DNA of 64,000 nt. It comes from Bifidobacterium santillanense (GTDB lineage: Bacteria > Actinomycetota > Actinomycetes > Actinomycetales > Bifidobacteriaceae). The translations under genes were made by a program, and so were the position numbers. Position 1 is the first letter of the stretch. Each line of letters starts with the position of its first letter. A model generated the notes under the pieces. That model searched no databases. It saw only the letters and a program-made list of their open reading frames with translations, and was not told the DNA's origin. Shown here one piece after another: positions 7,807-22,154 of the stretch. The stretch lies in NCBI RefSeq assembly GCF_018555385.1, contig NZ_JAFEJS010000007.1, forward strand, positions 62,001-126,000, given 5' to 3'.

Positions 7807-9996
7807 TCAGCGCACGAGTCTGGTGACGAGGATCGCGTTGCGGCCGAGGGTGTAGGCGGCGCCCGATTGCCCCGAGTGCGACGGCAGGGGGTCGCATTGG
7901 TGGGCGATGATCGGCTCGCCTGAGACGCCCTCGAGTTCGACGGCGCGCTTCGAGCGGTTCATGTAGAAGTCGAAGCGGGTCGCGCCGTCGGCGGAGACGC
8001 GCACGGTGTGGAGGATGCTCGGGTCGAGACCGCGGGACGCGGCGGCACCGGCACCGGCGGCCATGCCGGGCTCCGGGGCGGCACCGGCGCGGCCCTCGGG
8101 GACGGCCGACAGCGCCGTGATGAGGCGTGCGAGGTCGTGGCGGTCGAGGTCGCAGCCGACGTAGACGCCCTCGCCTTCGCCGTAGGGGTGACAGGTGATC
8201 GCAGGGGTGCCGCCGAGCTCCCAGTCGGCGGCGGCCGGGCCGTGGTAGGCGGCGAGGACCGTGGTGTCGGGGGCGGTCGAGGTCACGTCAGTCTGCCACA
8301 GGCGGGTGGTGAGCTCGCACGCGCCCGCGCCGCCCTGCAGGGTCAGCGCGATCTCCGTGGGATCGCCCTCGCCGGTGTCGCCGAGGATGTTGAACTCCTC
8401 GCCTCGGACGCCGAGGACCTCGCGCAGGAGGCCGTCGCCGGCACCCGGGTAGCCGCCGAGCCACGTGCGGAAGTGCTCGTCGACCAGTCCGGTGGCGTAG
8501 CCGACGACGACGCGGCCGCCGGATGCCGCGAAGTCGGCGAGGCGGCGTGCGTCCGCGGCGGAGAGCACGAGGACGGTGGGCAGAACGACGGTGCGGTAGG
8601 CGGACCAGTCGTAGGCGAGCGGGACCACGTCGGCGCGCTCCCCCGCCTCGAGGAAGGTGCGGTACCAGTCGCGCACGTCGTGCCAGTGGTTGAGCCGCAT
8701 GCTCGGCAGGGTCTGGGAGCGCGTGGCCCACTCGGATTCGGCGGAGAAGAGAATCGCGGTGTCGGCGCGTTCGAGCTCGGTGCCCTGCACGCCGGCGGCG
8801 GACAGGGTCTCGAGGGCCTCGCCGAGCTCGCACACGCCGCGGAAGACCTTGGAGTCCTCCCCCGCGTGCGGGACCATCGCGGAGTGGAACGCCTCGGCGC
8901 CGGAGGCGGACTGGCGCCACTGGAAGAAGTTGATCGCGTCGGCGCCCAGGGCCACGTGGGCCAGGGAGTCGCGCAGCAGCTCGCCGTGGCGCTTGCGCGC
9001 GTTGAGCGGCTTCCACTGGACGGCGGACGTGGAGTGCTCCATCACGTACCACGGGCGGCCGGCGGCGAGGGACGACATGAGCGCGTCCGAGCAGGCGAGC
9101 TCGTCGAGGTGCGACTCGCCCTCGTGGAAGTAGTGGTCGTTGGAGACGAAGTCGACCTCGGACGCCCACTGCGCGTAGTCCATGCAGCACTGGTCGGTGG
9201 AGACCATGAAGTTCGTGGTGAACGGCTTGTCCGGGCAGATCGCCTCGATCGCGTCGCGCTCGGCCCTGTAGAAGTCGAGGAGCATGTCGTTGCCGAAACG
9301 CTCGTAGTCGAGCTGCTGGGCGGGGTTGACCATCGCATCGCCGCCCATGTGACGCGGCAGGAGGACCTCGTTGAACGAGTTGACGTGCTGCGACCAGAAG
9401 GCGGTGCCCCACGCGTCGTTGAGCGCGTCGATGGTCCGGTACTTCCGTTCGCACCACGCGCGGAAGGCGGCGAGGGCGTTGTCGGAATAGTCGTAGCGGT
9501 TGTTCCAGCCGTACTCGTTGCCCATGTGCCACGCGGTGACATACGGGTTGTCCTTGTAGTGCTCGGCGAGCGCGCGGCACAGGCGCAGCGCGTACTCCTT
9601 GAACACGGGGCTCGTCGGCTGCCAGGACTGGCGGGAGCCGGCGTTGACCGTGTGGCCATATTTGTCGACCGGGAGCACCTCGGGGTGCCTCTCGTACAGC
9701 CACAGCGGGGCGGCGGCGGTCGCGGAGGCGAGGTCGACGGCGATGCCGGCGGCGCCGAGGCGATCGATGACGGAGTCGAGCCAGTCGAACGTGTACTCGC
9801 CCTCGCGCGGTTCGATCCGGTCCCAGCTGAAGATGGCGAGGGCGACGGTGTTGACGTGCGCCTCGCGCATCAGGCGGATGTCGTCGTCGACGACCTCGTC
9901 CGGCCACTGGTCGGGGTTGTAGTCGCCGCCGTACGCGATGCCGCGGCCGTTCGGCGTCAGGAGGGCCGGCCAACGGAATGGTCTACGAGTAGTCAT
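7807..9996 (-). CDS. GH42 beta-galactosidase
   Basis: A 729-aa cytosolic glycoside hydrolase of family 42, which cleaves beta-galactosides and short galacto-oligosaccharides after import. The N-terminal barrel starts with GGDYNPDQWP (23-32). The acid/base Glu161 lies in MGNEYGWN and the nucleophile Glu320 in VMEHSTSAVQW. Domain order and length are typical of bifidobacterial GH42 enzymes. The ATG at 9996 has AAGGA seven bases upstream and is preferred over an in-frame TTG at 10014. No signal peptide is seen, which fits the adjacent ABC importer (10278-13738). The arrangement recalls the galacto-oligosaccharide (gos) loci described in bifidobacteria; the exact substrate is not shown by sequence. 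Confidence 0.94.
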   Translation of the reverse strand: MTTRRPFRWPALLTPNGRGIAYGGDYNPDQWPDEVVDDDIRLMREAHVNTVALAIFSWDRIEPREGEYTFDWLDSVIDRLGAAGIAVDLASATAAAPLWLYERHPEVLPVDKYGHTVNAGSRQSWQPTSPVFKEYALRLCRALAEHYKDNPYVTAWHMGNEYGWNNRYDYSDNALAAFRAWCERKYRTIDALNDAWGTAFWSQHVNSFNEVLLPRHMGGDAMVNPAQQLDYERFGNDMLLDFYRAERDAIEAICPDKPFTTNFMVSTDQCCMDYAQWASEVDFVSNDHYFHEGESHLDELACSDALMSSLAAGRPWYVMEHSTSAVQWKPLNARKRHGELLRDSLAHVALGADAINFFQWRQSASGAEAFHSAMVPHAGEDSKVFRGVCELGEALETLSAAGVQGTELERADTAILFSAESEWATRSQTLPSMRLNHWHDVRDWYRTFLEAGERADVVPLAYDWSAYRTVVLPTVLVLSAADARRLADFAASGGRVVVGYATGLVDEHFRTWLGGYPGAGDGLLREVLGVRGEEFNILGDTGEGDPTEIALTLQGGAGACELTTRLWQTDVTSTAPDTTVLAAYHGPAAADWELGGTPAITCHPYGEGEGVYVGCDLDRHDLARLITALSAVPEGRAGAAPEPGMAAGAGAAASRGLDPSILHTVRVSADGATRFDFYMNRSKRAVELEGVSGEPIIAHQCDPLPSHSGQSGAAYTLGRNAILVTRLVR

Positions 9997-10144
9997 GTTC
10001 GAATCCTTATTCAAATGATGGGAAAGCGGTCGCGCCGGCGGGAGGGGAACCTGTCACGCCCGGCACACCGCGTCATGCGACAAACAGCGAAAGCGGAGGG
10101 GCTCTGAAGTATTCGATTCATACGCAACATCGCGGCGCAACGGA

Positions 10145-10232
10145 GGGGCGTGAACGGATATGTCATGTCCGACCGTAGGACTTGGCCGAGCGGCCCGGAG
10201 CGTGTCGGATATGACATATCCGTTCACGCCCC
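10145..10232. repeat. Hairpin element with 29-bp arms and a conserved ~30-nt loop (copy 1)
   Basis: Arms 10145-10173 and 10204-10232 pair with one mismatch. The 30-nt loop (10174-10203) contains CTTGGCCGAGCGGCC. The same loop, reversed and with about three differences, is found at 42803-42831 between arms of the same length but unrelated sequence. The element lies between the end of the permease gene (10278) and the start of the GH42 gene. Part of each arm (GGATATGACATATCC-like) is itself palindromic. Confidence 0.88.
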
Positions 10233-10277
10233 GGGCACCGCACGAAACCATGTTCCACGGTCATATGTGGCGGCCGA

Positions 10278-11267
10278 TCACTCCTTGACGGCGCCTGCGG
10301 CGAGGCCGGACTGCCAGTACTTCTGCAGGCACAGGAACGCGATGATCAGCGGGATGATCGTGATCAGCGAGCCGGTGATGACCAGGTTCTGGATCGCCTG
10401 GCCGCCCGCGGTGGACGCCTGGTCCTTCCACTGGTTCAGGCCGATCGTCAGCGGGTACCAGTTCGCGTCCTTCAACATGATCAACGGCAGGAAGTAGTTG
10501 TTCCACGTCGCCACGATGGAGAAGAGCGCGGTGGTGACGATGCCGGGGGCGAGGAGCGGCAGCGAGATGGTCCAGAACGTGCGCCATTCGGAGGCGCCGT
10601 CGACGCGCGCGGCCTCGAGCAGCTCGGTGGGCACCGCCTGCTCGCTGAAGATCCACATCAAGTACAGGCCGAAGGTGGACACGAGGCTCGGGATGATCAT
10701 GGCCCACGGGGTGTTGGTGAGTCCCAGCTTGGCGAAGAGCAGGAACTGCGGGACGGCCAGGGCGATGCCGGGCACGGAGATCGCGCCGATGATGATCGCG
10801 AAGACCAGCTTGCGGCCCGGGAAGCGGAACTTGGCGAGCGCGTAGCCGCCCATGATCGCGAGGAGCGTGGCGCCGCCGGCGCCCACGACGACATAGAGGA
10901 TCGTGTTGATGAACCAGCGGCCGAAGATGCCGTCCTGATAGGTGAACACGGTGACGATGTTGTCCCACAGGGCGAAGGTCCTGCCGAAGCCGAGACCGAA
11001 GGTCGAGGTGAAGTCGGCCTGGGTCTTGGTGGCGTTGATCATCAGGTAGACGAACGGGAACAGGCAGTAGACGGCGAAGATCGCGCACAGGAAGGTCAGG
11101 GCGACGGACCTGCGCGGGTTGTTGACGTTCGCGAATCCGGCCTTCTCGGCGCGGCGGCGCTCGGCGGCCTCGTCGCGGGCGATGCGCTTCTGGCGCTCCT
11201 TCTCGGCCCTGCGGGCGGCCCTCTCCTGCTCGCGCAGCGACTGCGCGGAAGTTGTTGCGGCACTCAT
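10278..11267 (-). CDS. Sugar ABC transporter permease (MalG-like)
   Basis: A 329-aa inner-membrane permease of the CUT1 carbohydrate ABC class. After a ~60-residue charged, Ala/Arg/Glu-rich cytoplasmic head there are about six membrane segments. The ATPase-contact (EAA) loop is ELLEAARVDGASEWRTFWTISLPLLAPGI. The start at 11267 has AAGGAG at ideal spacing. It pairs with the 11322-12266 permease and the 12386-13738 binding protein. No ATPase gene is present in the locus, so a shared MsiK-type ATPase elsewhere probably powers it, as is usual for bifidobacterial sugar importers. Confidence 0.92.
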   Translation of the reverse strand: MSAATTSAQSLREQERAARRAEKERQKRIARDEAAERRRAEKAGFANVNNPRRSVALTFLCAIFAVYCLFPFVYLMINATKTQADFTSTFGLGFGRTFALWDNIVTVFTYQDGIFGRWFINTILYVVVGAGGATLLAIMGGYALAKFRFPGRKLVFAIIIGAISVPGIALAVPQFLLFAKLGLTNTPWAMIIPSLVSTFGLYLMWIFSEQAVPTELLEAARVDGASEWRTFWTISLPLLAPGIVTTALFSIVATWNNYFLPLIMLKDANWYPLTIGLNQWKDQASTAGGQAIQNLVITGSLITIIPLIIAFLCLQKYWQSGLAAGAVKE

Positions 11268-11321
11268 TTCACAGCTCCTTACCCATCGGGATGGTCATCG
11301 ACTTGATCGTCACGGCGTACG

Positions 11322-12266
11322 TCACTTCATCTGCTCCTTCATGCTGTTGAGCTGGACCGCGTACGCGATCGCCATCGTGATGACCGCCATCGTGATCGCC
11401 AGCGCGGCGGCGTAGTTCGACTGGTTGCCGGAGAACGACAGGTTGTAGGCGTACATGTTCGGCGTGTAGTACGTCGTGATCGCATTGCCCGGGACCATGT
11501 TCTGCAGGATGGACGGCTCGTTGAACAGCTGGAACGAACCGATGATCGAGAAGATGACGGTGATCGCGAGGCTGCCCTTCAACTCCGGAAGCTTGATGGA
11601 CTTGACGATCTGCCACTCCGAGGCGCCGTCGATAGACGCGGCCTCGTACAGGGAGTGCGGGATCGTGGACAGGGAGCTGTAGAAGATCAGCATGTTGTAG
11701 CCCGTGAACTCCCACGTCACGATGTTGCCGATCGAGGCGAGGAGGATGTTCGGCGCGAACAGGTCGAGGTTGGTGCCCAGCACGTCGTTGAGCGAACCCA
11801 CGAGGCCGTACTTGGCGCCATAGACGAAGCCCCAGATCAACGTCGAGACCACCGCGGGCACCGCGTAGGGCAGGAAGGTCGAGATGCGGAAGAACTTGGT
11901 GCCGTGCAGCTTCATCGAATCGAGCGCGAGGGCCATCATGGCGGCGAGGAAGAGCATGATCGGGACCTGCACGCAGGTGAACAGCGCCACGCGGCCGACG
12001 GACGACCAGAACTGGGTGTCGCCGAGGAGGCGGGCGTAGTTCTCGAAGCCGACGAACTTCGTGCCGCCGATCATCTGCTTCTTGAAGAAGGAGATGTAGA
12101 TCGCGTAGCAGATCGGGATGATGAAGACGAAGATGAAGACGAGGGCGAACGGCCACATGAACTTCCAGCCGCGCCAGTCGGCCTTGTGCTTGTTGACGCG
12201 GGCCGTGGCCGAATGACGGACGTCGGGGCCCGTCACGCCTGCGGTGGTTGCGGATGATGCTGACAT
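11322..12266 (-). CDS. Sugar ABC transporter permease (MalF-like)
   Basis: A 314-aa permease of the CUT1 class with six predicted membrane segments. Its EAA loop is SLYEAASIDGASEWQIVKSIKLPELKGS. It forms the heteromeric channel with the following permease gene, which begins 54 bp downstream. The start at 12266 follows AAGGAAG at slightly long spacing. A hairpin at 12325-12352 between it and the binding-protein gene may reduce expression of the permeases relative to the binding protein. Confidence 0.92.
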   Translation of the reverse strand: MSASSATTAGVTGPDVRHSATARVNKHKADWRGWKFMWPFALVFIFVFIIPICYAIYISFFKKQMIGGTKFVGFENYARLLGDTQFWSSVGRVALFTCVQVPIMLFLAAMMALALDSMKLHGTKFFRISTFLPYAVPAVVSTLIWGFVYGAKYGLVGSLNDVLGTNLDLFAPNILLASIGNIVTWEFTGYNMLIFYSSLSTIPHSLYEAASIDGASEWQIVKSIKLPELKGSLAITVIFSIIGSFQLFNEPSILQNMVPGNAITTYYTPNMYAYNLSFSGNQSNYAAALAITMAVITMAIAYAVQLNSMKEQMK

Positions 12267-12324
12267 GATGGATCGGGCTTCCTTTCAGATGGGTTGGGGT
12301 TGATGTGGCCTTCGGGCATGCAAA

Positions 12325-12352
12325 GAGCGGGGACGCCGGGGCATCCCCGCTC
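12325..12352 (-). terminator. Intra-operon hairpin between binding protein and permease genes
   Basis: GAGCGGGGA and TCCCCGCTC pair over a 10-nt loop. On the minus strand the stem is followed by TTTGC. The position, just after the binding-protein gene, fits a partial terminator or an mRNA-stabilising stem that lets the binding protein be made in excess. Confidence 0.65.
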
Positions 12353-12385
12353 CGTGATGCGAAAGAGGTGGAATGAGGCGAGAGG

Positions 12386-13738
12386 CTACTTGACGGTGAC
12401 GGTGTAGCCCTGCTGCTCACCCTGCTCGGCGAGCTTCTTGCCGTAGTTGGTCAGCGCCTGCTCGAGGGTGATCTCCTTGGTGTAGGCCTTGGAGACCTCG
12501 TCGCCGTAGGTGGACTGGGCGTACGGGTTGTACGGCAGGTACTGGAACTTCTCGGTCGGGCGCTGCGCGGCCTCGGCGAGGACCTCGTTGACGTTCTGGC
12601 CGCCGAAGTAGTCGTTGGTCTTCTTGTTGCCCTCGGTGGTCGGGTCGGTGAAGGAGTCGGACTGGAGGATCTTCTTCAGGGACGGGAAGGTGCCGGTGTC
12701 GGCCATCTCCTGGGCGCCGTCGCCATGGGTCATGTACTCGACGAACTTGTACGCGGCGGCCTGGTTCTTGGAGAGCTTGACGACGGCGAGCGCGGAGCCG
12801 CCGTCCTCGGCGGAGACCTGCTGGCCCTCCTCCCACTGCGGCAGCTGGGCGACGCGCCAGTTGCCGGCCTGGTCAGGGGCGCCGGTCATGAGGTTGATCG
12901 GCATCCACGCGCCGATGGTCAGGGAGGCGATGGTGCCGTCGTTGAGCTCGCGGTTCCAGTCGTCGGACCAGTTCGGGGTCTTGGTGTCGACGAGGTCCTC
13001 GTCGATGAGCTTCTGGACGAACTTGATGTAGCGCTGCATGCCCGCGTCCTTGGTCATGTTGATGGTGATCTTCTCGCCGTCGACCTTCCACGGCTGGGCG
13101 CCGGCCTGCCAGATCTGCGCGGTGAACGGTTGGTAGTCGCCGGAGGTGCCGGCGAGGTTGGTGATGTAGGAGCCGGTGGCGCGGATCTTCTTGGCGGCCT
13201 CGTAGTAGTCGTCCCACGTCTTGATGGATTCGCCGTCGACGCCGGCCTTGTCGAACACGGCCTTGTTGTAGAAGAACATCTCCGGGCCGGAGTCGATCGG
13301 CAGGGCGTACGGCTTGTTGTTGTACTGCAGCTTGTTCCACGGGCCGGCGGCGAAGTCGTCGGCGAGCTTGTCGGCGCCGAACTCGGAGAGGTCGACGAGG
13401 CCGTCGGTGACGGCGAACTGGGTGACGGTCGGGTCCTCGAGCATGACGACGTCCGGGGCGCCGTTGCCGGCGGCGATCGCGTTGGAGAGGGCGGTGGAGG
13501 TCTTCTCGGCGGTGCCGGTGTTGTTGAACTTGACGGTGATGCCGGGGTTGGCCTTCTCGAAGTTGGCGATGATCTGCTTCATCGAGTTGCCGGAGTCCCA
13601 GCCCCAGAACACGAGCTCGGCCTTGTCGGCGTCGCCCTTGTTCGCGCTCGAGTCGTTGCTGCTGGAGCCGCAGGCCGCGAGTCCGACGAGCGTGGCAACG
13701 GCGGCGGTGGCCGCGACGATCCTCTTGATGTTTCGCAT
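12386..13738 (-). CDS. Sugar ABC transporter substrate-binding lipoprotein
   Basis: A 450-aa extracytoplasmic solute-binding protein, family 1 (SBP_bac_1). The N-terminus MRNIKRIV plus a hydrophobic stretch ends in a LAAC lipobox (Cys23), so it is lipid-anchored. The mature domain begins with a Ser/Asn-rich linker and contains typical sugar-binding-protein segments such as VVMLEDPTVTQFA. The start at 13738 has a perfect GGAGGAGA site. It is the first gene of the unit that continues into the two permeases and probably the GH42 and LacI genes. The upstream region contains two matching operator-like sites. Confidence 0.93.
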   Translation of the reverse strand: MRNIKRIVAATAAVATLVGLAACGSSSNDSSANKGDADKAELVFWGWDSGNSMKQIIANFEKANPGITVKFNNTGTAEKTSTALSNAIAAGNGAPDVVMLEDPTVTQFAVTDGLVDLSEFGADKLADDFAAGPWNKLQYNNKPYALPIDSGPEMFFYNKAVFDKAGVDGESIKTWDDYYEAAKKIRATGSYITNLAGTSGDYQPFTAQIWQAGAQPWKVDGEKITINMTKDAGMQRYIKFVQKLIDEDLVDTKTPNWSDDWNRELNDGTIASLTIGAWMPINLMTGAPDQAGNWRVAQLPQWEEGQQVSAEDGGSALAVVKLSKNQAAAYKFVEYMTHGDGAQEMADTGTFPSLKKILQSDSFTDPTTEGNKKTNDYFGGQNVNEVLAEAAQRPTEKFQYLPYNPYAQSTYGDEVSKAYTKEITLEQALTNYGKKLAEQGEQQGYTVTVK

Positions 13739-13809
13739 GATGTCTCCTCCTGGACTGGGGTCGGAGCTCCTCCTCCGGCCGACGATGTCCTGTTTCCTGA
13801 TGCCTGGTT

Positions 13810-13856
13810 GATACAACCGTGTACCAAGCACAGTTACGATGATACACCCGTGTACC
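13810..13856. promoter_or_regulatory. Pair of operator-like sites between divergent sugar transport genes
   Basis: GATACAACCGTGTACC (13810-13825) and GATACACCCGTGTACC (13841-13856) differ by one base and start 31 bp apart. Each has TACA and TGTA half-sites around a CG-containing centre, as expected of a LacI-family operator. They sit between the binding-protein gene (start 13738) and the MFS gene (start 13997), and could control both. The LacI protein at 6372-7490 is the best local candidate. Confidence 0.65.
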
Positions 13857-13996
13857 ACGACGTCGTCACCGCGTGTCGCGGACGGGCATGTCCGCATGTG
13901 CGCGCTCACATACGCGTGGACGCCTCTGCCACAAACGGCCCGGATGCGGCTACTATGGCAGATATCCCCCAGAGCTGCATTGAGAGGAAGAAGCAT

Positions 13997-16159
13997 ATGG
14001 CGGGCCTGTTTCAGGCGGATTCGAAACAGCGAAACCCTTTGGGAACGAGCATCCGTACGCAGGGTTCGGGCAAATACACGTTCGGACTGGCGCTGAGCGC
14101 CGGTCTCGCGGGACTGCTGTACGGGTACGACACCGTCTCCATCTCCGGAGCGATCGAGTTCCTGCGCACCAGATACGGACTCGACACGATGATGGAGGGA
14201 CTCGTCATCTCGTCCATCATGATCGGCGCGATCATCGGCGCCGCGGTGGCCGGATTCCTGTCCGACCGGTTCGGACGACGCAGGATCCTCGTCATCGGCG
14301 GCGCGTTCTTCCTCGTCTCCGCGGTCTGGAGCGCGCTGACCTTCGATCCGTTCACGCTGATCGCCGCGCGCATCATCGGCGGCTTCGGCATCGGCCTGGC
14401 CGCGGCGCTCGCGGTGACCTACATCACCGAGTCCGCGCCGACCAACATCCGCGGTCTCCTCTCCTTCTCCTACCAGATGCTCGCCGTGTGCGGCATCTTC
14501 CTGACGAACGTCATCAACTACGTCATCGCCTCCTACGGCACGAACGGCTGGGACGTCTCCACCGGCTGGCGGTGGATGCTCGGCCTCGGCGCCGTGCCGG
14601 CCGCCGCCTTCCTGGTGGCGATGCTGCGCGCGCCGGAGAGCCCCCGGTTCCTCATCCAGACCGGACGGACCGAGGAGGGATTCGAGGTGCTCGAGCACAT
14701 CCTCGGCACCGAGAAGGCGCGTCTGCGCACCGACGACATCCGCGCGTCGGTCAAGCTCGAGAACGAGATGTCCGAGGAGTTCCACGACCTGTTCCGCCCG
14801 GGTCTGCGCCGCCCGCTCGCCGTCGGCATCTTCCTGGCGATCTTCAACCAGTTCGTCGGCATGAACGCGATCTCATACTACGGCCCGGTCATGTTCGCCG
14901 ACATGGGCTTCAGCGGCGACACCGAGTTCCTCGCGGCCGCGTCCGTCGGCGGCATCGAGCTCGTGTTCACGGTCATCGGCATGTACCTGATCGACACGTT
15001 CGGCCGCAAGCGACTCATGGCGATCGGCACCGGGCTCATGTGCCTGTTCGCGCTGTGCATCTCCGCCGCGTACGCGATGGGCAGCTCGCTGCTCATGCTC
15101 GTGTTCGTGATGATGTTCGCCGCGTCGTTCGCGTTCTCGATGGGCCCGATCCCGTGGATCGTCATCCCCGAGCTGTTCCCCACCTACCTGCGTGGCCGCG
15201 CGACCGGCCTGTGCGTGACGTGTCTGCTGTGCGCGAACTTCATGATCGGCATGTTCTCCCCGATGATGATCGACGGGTTCGGCGGCGGGTTCACGTTCGC
15301 GCTCTTCGGCATCCTCGACCTCGTCGGACTGATCGGCATCATCGCGATCGTGCCCGAGACGATGGGACGCACGCTCGAGGAGATCGAGCACCTGTGGCGG
15401 CCGAACACCGAGCTGGCGGCCGCGAAGTACGCGCTGAGCTCCGCGGACGCGAACATCCGCCACGCGGAGGCGACGATGATGCGCGTGGAGAACGAGCGGC
15501 TGCAGGCGATGGGCATCATGTCCGCCGCGGAGCGCGCGCGGGTCGCGGCGCAGAAGCGGATCTTCGAGATCGAGGCGGAGCAGCGGGCCGCGGCCGAACG
15601 GGCCGCCGCGCAGAAGGCCGCCGAGGAGGCGCGCCTGGCCGCCTACACACGCAACGCCTCGGCGTACGCGACGCCGGCCGAATCCGCCGCGGTGGATCTC
15701 GCGACCGAGTTCGCGCGTCTGTGGCCCGCCGGCGTGCACGCCGCCCTGCATGCGTCGCGTCTGCACGGCGAGGATGCGACGGCGGTCGAATCGATCGAGG
15801 TCGCCGGCGCGGCCCCGGCGCCCGCCGCCGACCCGCGACGCGACGTGGACGACGAGGAACGTCCGGTCGTGCTGCCGGACTTCGAATCGCTGCGCGCGGA
15901 CGCCGCGAGGGACCGCGAGCGGCCGCGCGTGCTGGAGTACGGCGAGGCGACCCCGCCGCGGCCGATCACGCCCGATCCGGAGCTCTCGCGCGGCGTGCTG
16001 CTGCCGCGCGCGGACGACGCCGCATCGGCGCGTGCCGCCGACCTGCTGCGCGCCAAGGCCTTCGACCCGTCCGGCGCATACGATCCGGACGAGGACAGAC
16101 GCGAGGCGCAGGCCATCGACCGCGCGCTCGACTCGCTCGACGCGCTGATCAAGGCGTAG
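13997..16159 (+). CDS. Sugar-porter MFS transporter with a long C-terminal extension
   Basis: A 720-aa inner-membrane transporter. Residues ~20-455 form a standard 12-TM sugar porter, with GLLYGYDTVSISGA in TM1, the DRFGRR loop, PESPRF after TM6 and ending at PETMGRTLEEIEHLW. Beyond this lie ~265 additional residues. The first part is Ala/Glu/Arg-rich with heptad-like spacing (AERARVAAQKRIFEIEAEQ), predicted coiled coil; the rest is acidic and disordered-looking. Sugar porters normally end within ~20 residues of the last helix, so the tail is unusual. The start at 13997 has GAGGAAG upstream. It is transcribed divergently from the galactoside importer. Confidence 0.9.
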   Translation: MAGLFQADSKQRNPLGTSIRTQGSGKYTFGLALSAGLAGLLYGYDTVSISGAIEFLRTRYGLDTMMEGLVISSIMIGAIIGAAVAGFLSDRFGRRRILVIGGAFFLVSAVWSALTFDPFTLIAARIIGGFGIGLAAALAVTYITESAPTNIRGLLSFSYQMLAVCGIFLTNVINYVIASYGTNGWDVSTGWRWMLGLGAVPAAAFLVAMLRAPESPRFLIQTGRTEEGFEVLEHILGTEKARLRTDDIRASVKLENEMSEEFHDLFRPGLRRPLAVGIFLAIFNQFVGMNAISYYGPVMFADMGFSGDTEFLAAASVGGIELVFTVIGMYLIDTFGRKRLMAIGTGLMCLFALCISAAYAMGSSLLMLVFVMMFAASFAFSMGPIPWIVIPELFPTYLRGRATGLCVTCLLCANFMIGMFSPMMIDGFGGGFTFALFGILDLVGLIGIIAIVPETMGRTLEEIEHLWRPNTELAAAKYALSSADANIRHAEATMMRVENERLQAMGIMSAAERARVAAQKRIFEIEAEQRAAAERAAAQKAAEEARLAAYTRNASAYATPAESAAVDLATEFARLWPAGVHAALHASRLHGEDATAVESIEVAGAAPAPAADPRRDVDDEERPVVLPDFESLRADAARDRERPRVLEYGEATPPRPITPDPELSRGVLLPRADDAASARAADLLRAKAFDPSGAYDPDEDRREAQAIDRALDSLDALIKA

Positions 16160-16183
16160 GCGCCCGGGGCGCGACCCGGCGCG

Positions 16184-20071
<3,888 letters not shown>

Positions 20072-20124
20072 GAATCCCCTTCTCTATGCCGTCAGAACCT
20101 TTCCAACCGTAGTCGAAAGGCGGC

Positions 20125-21185
20125 TCACACGCCAGAGACGCCGATCTCGCGCGCAGAGACGCCCCTGCGCGCGAGGTCGGCGACGTGGGGCACGCGTATC
20201 GGGTCCGCGGCGAACGCGACCTCGGGCGCGGGGCCGTCGAGGCCGATGATGCGCGCGTTGGTCTCGGTCGCGGCGCGCCAGGTCTCGGCGCGGGTCAGTC
20301 CGCAGGATTCGAGCGCGTCGAGCTCCTCGAGGTTGCGTCCGAACAGGTACGGCGTGCAGTAGTCGGTGCCGACGCCGATCGTCACGCCGGCGTCGCGGGC
20401 GAGGGCGACCGCGCGCGGGTGCGCGTCGGCGGCCCGGGCGGCGCGCTCGGAGACGACCGCGGGCACGTCGAGTCCGCCGGGGCCGGCCTGGGCGCGGTCG
20501 GCGAGGATGCGGTAGATGTTGACCGTGGGGACGAGCGGGATGCGCGCGGCGGCGAGGCGCTCGGCCTGCGCGCCGGTCAGGTACACGCCGTGCTCGACGG
20601 TGTCGACGCCCGCGTCGATGGCCCAGTCGAGCGCCGAACCGCCCCACACGTGCGCCATGGCCCGGCGGCCGGAGGCGTGGATGCGGGCGATGATCGCGCG
20701 GATGGTCTCGCGCGTCATGAGCGGGTCGAGCACGTGTTCGGGCGGCGCGCCCATGCCGCCGGTGAGGAACAGCTTGACCCATGGGGCGGCGGGCGGCCGG
20801 GTGCCGAGTGTCAACGCGGACGGGTCGCCCATGGACGACGGTCGGGCCGACGACGGAGCGGCGGCCGGTCTGGTGCCGACGGAGAGCGCCGGTCTGGTGC
20901 CGACGGAGAGCGCGGAAAGAGTCGCATCGAGCGAGGCCCGGTCCCGCGCCTCGGCGGCGCCGATCATCGCGGCGCAGCCGACGACGGTCAGGCCCGGAAT
21001 GCGTGACGGGTCGCTCGCGCCGCCGGCGTCGCGCATCGCGGTGAAGCCGCACGCGCGCATGAGCCGGGCCTGTTCGGCGATGAGCCGCACGGTGTCCTCG
21101 GGCGTGCGGCGCCCGCGGTCGGCGGCGTCGAAGTCGGTCCAGGAGATGTGCGCGTGCGCGTCGATCAGGCCGGGCGATCGCCAGA

Positions 21186-21189
<4 letters not shown>
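20125..21189 (-). CDS. Amidohydrolase family protein (short N-terminus)
   Basis: A 354-aa metal-dependent hydrolase of the amidohydrolase superfamily (imidazolonepropionase/prolidase-like). The metal-binding GLIDAHAH motif is only at residues 7-14, so the ~50-residue N-terminal part of the small beta-domain found in relatives is missing. Other ligands appear in AHVWGG, VEHGVYL and GVGTDY. Residues ~93-125 contain direct repeats (ALSVGTRP twice, coded by a 24-bp tandem repeat near 20870-20917). The ATG overlaps the stop of the ABC ATPase gene (ATGA), so translation is coupled. Its operon suggests it acts on an imported peptide or amide. Loss of activity through truncation is possible. Confidence 0.8.
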
Positions 21190-22150
<961 letters not shown>

Positions 22151-22154
<4 letters not shown>

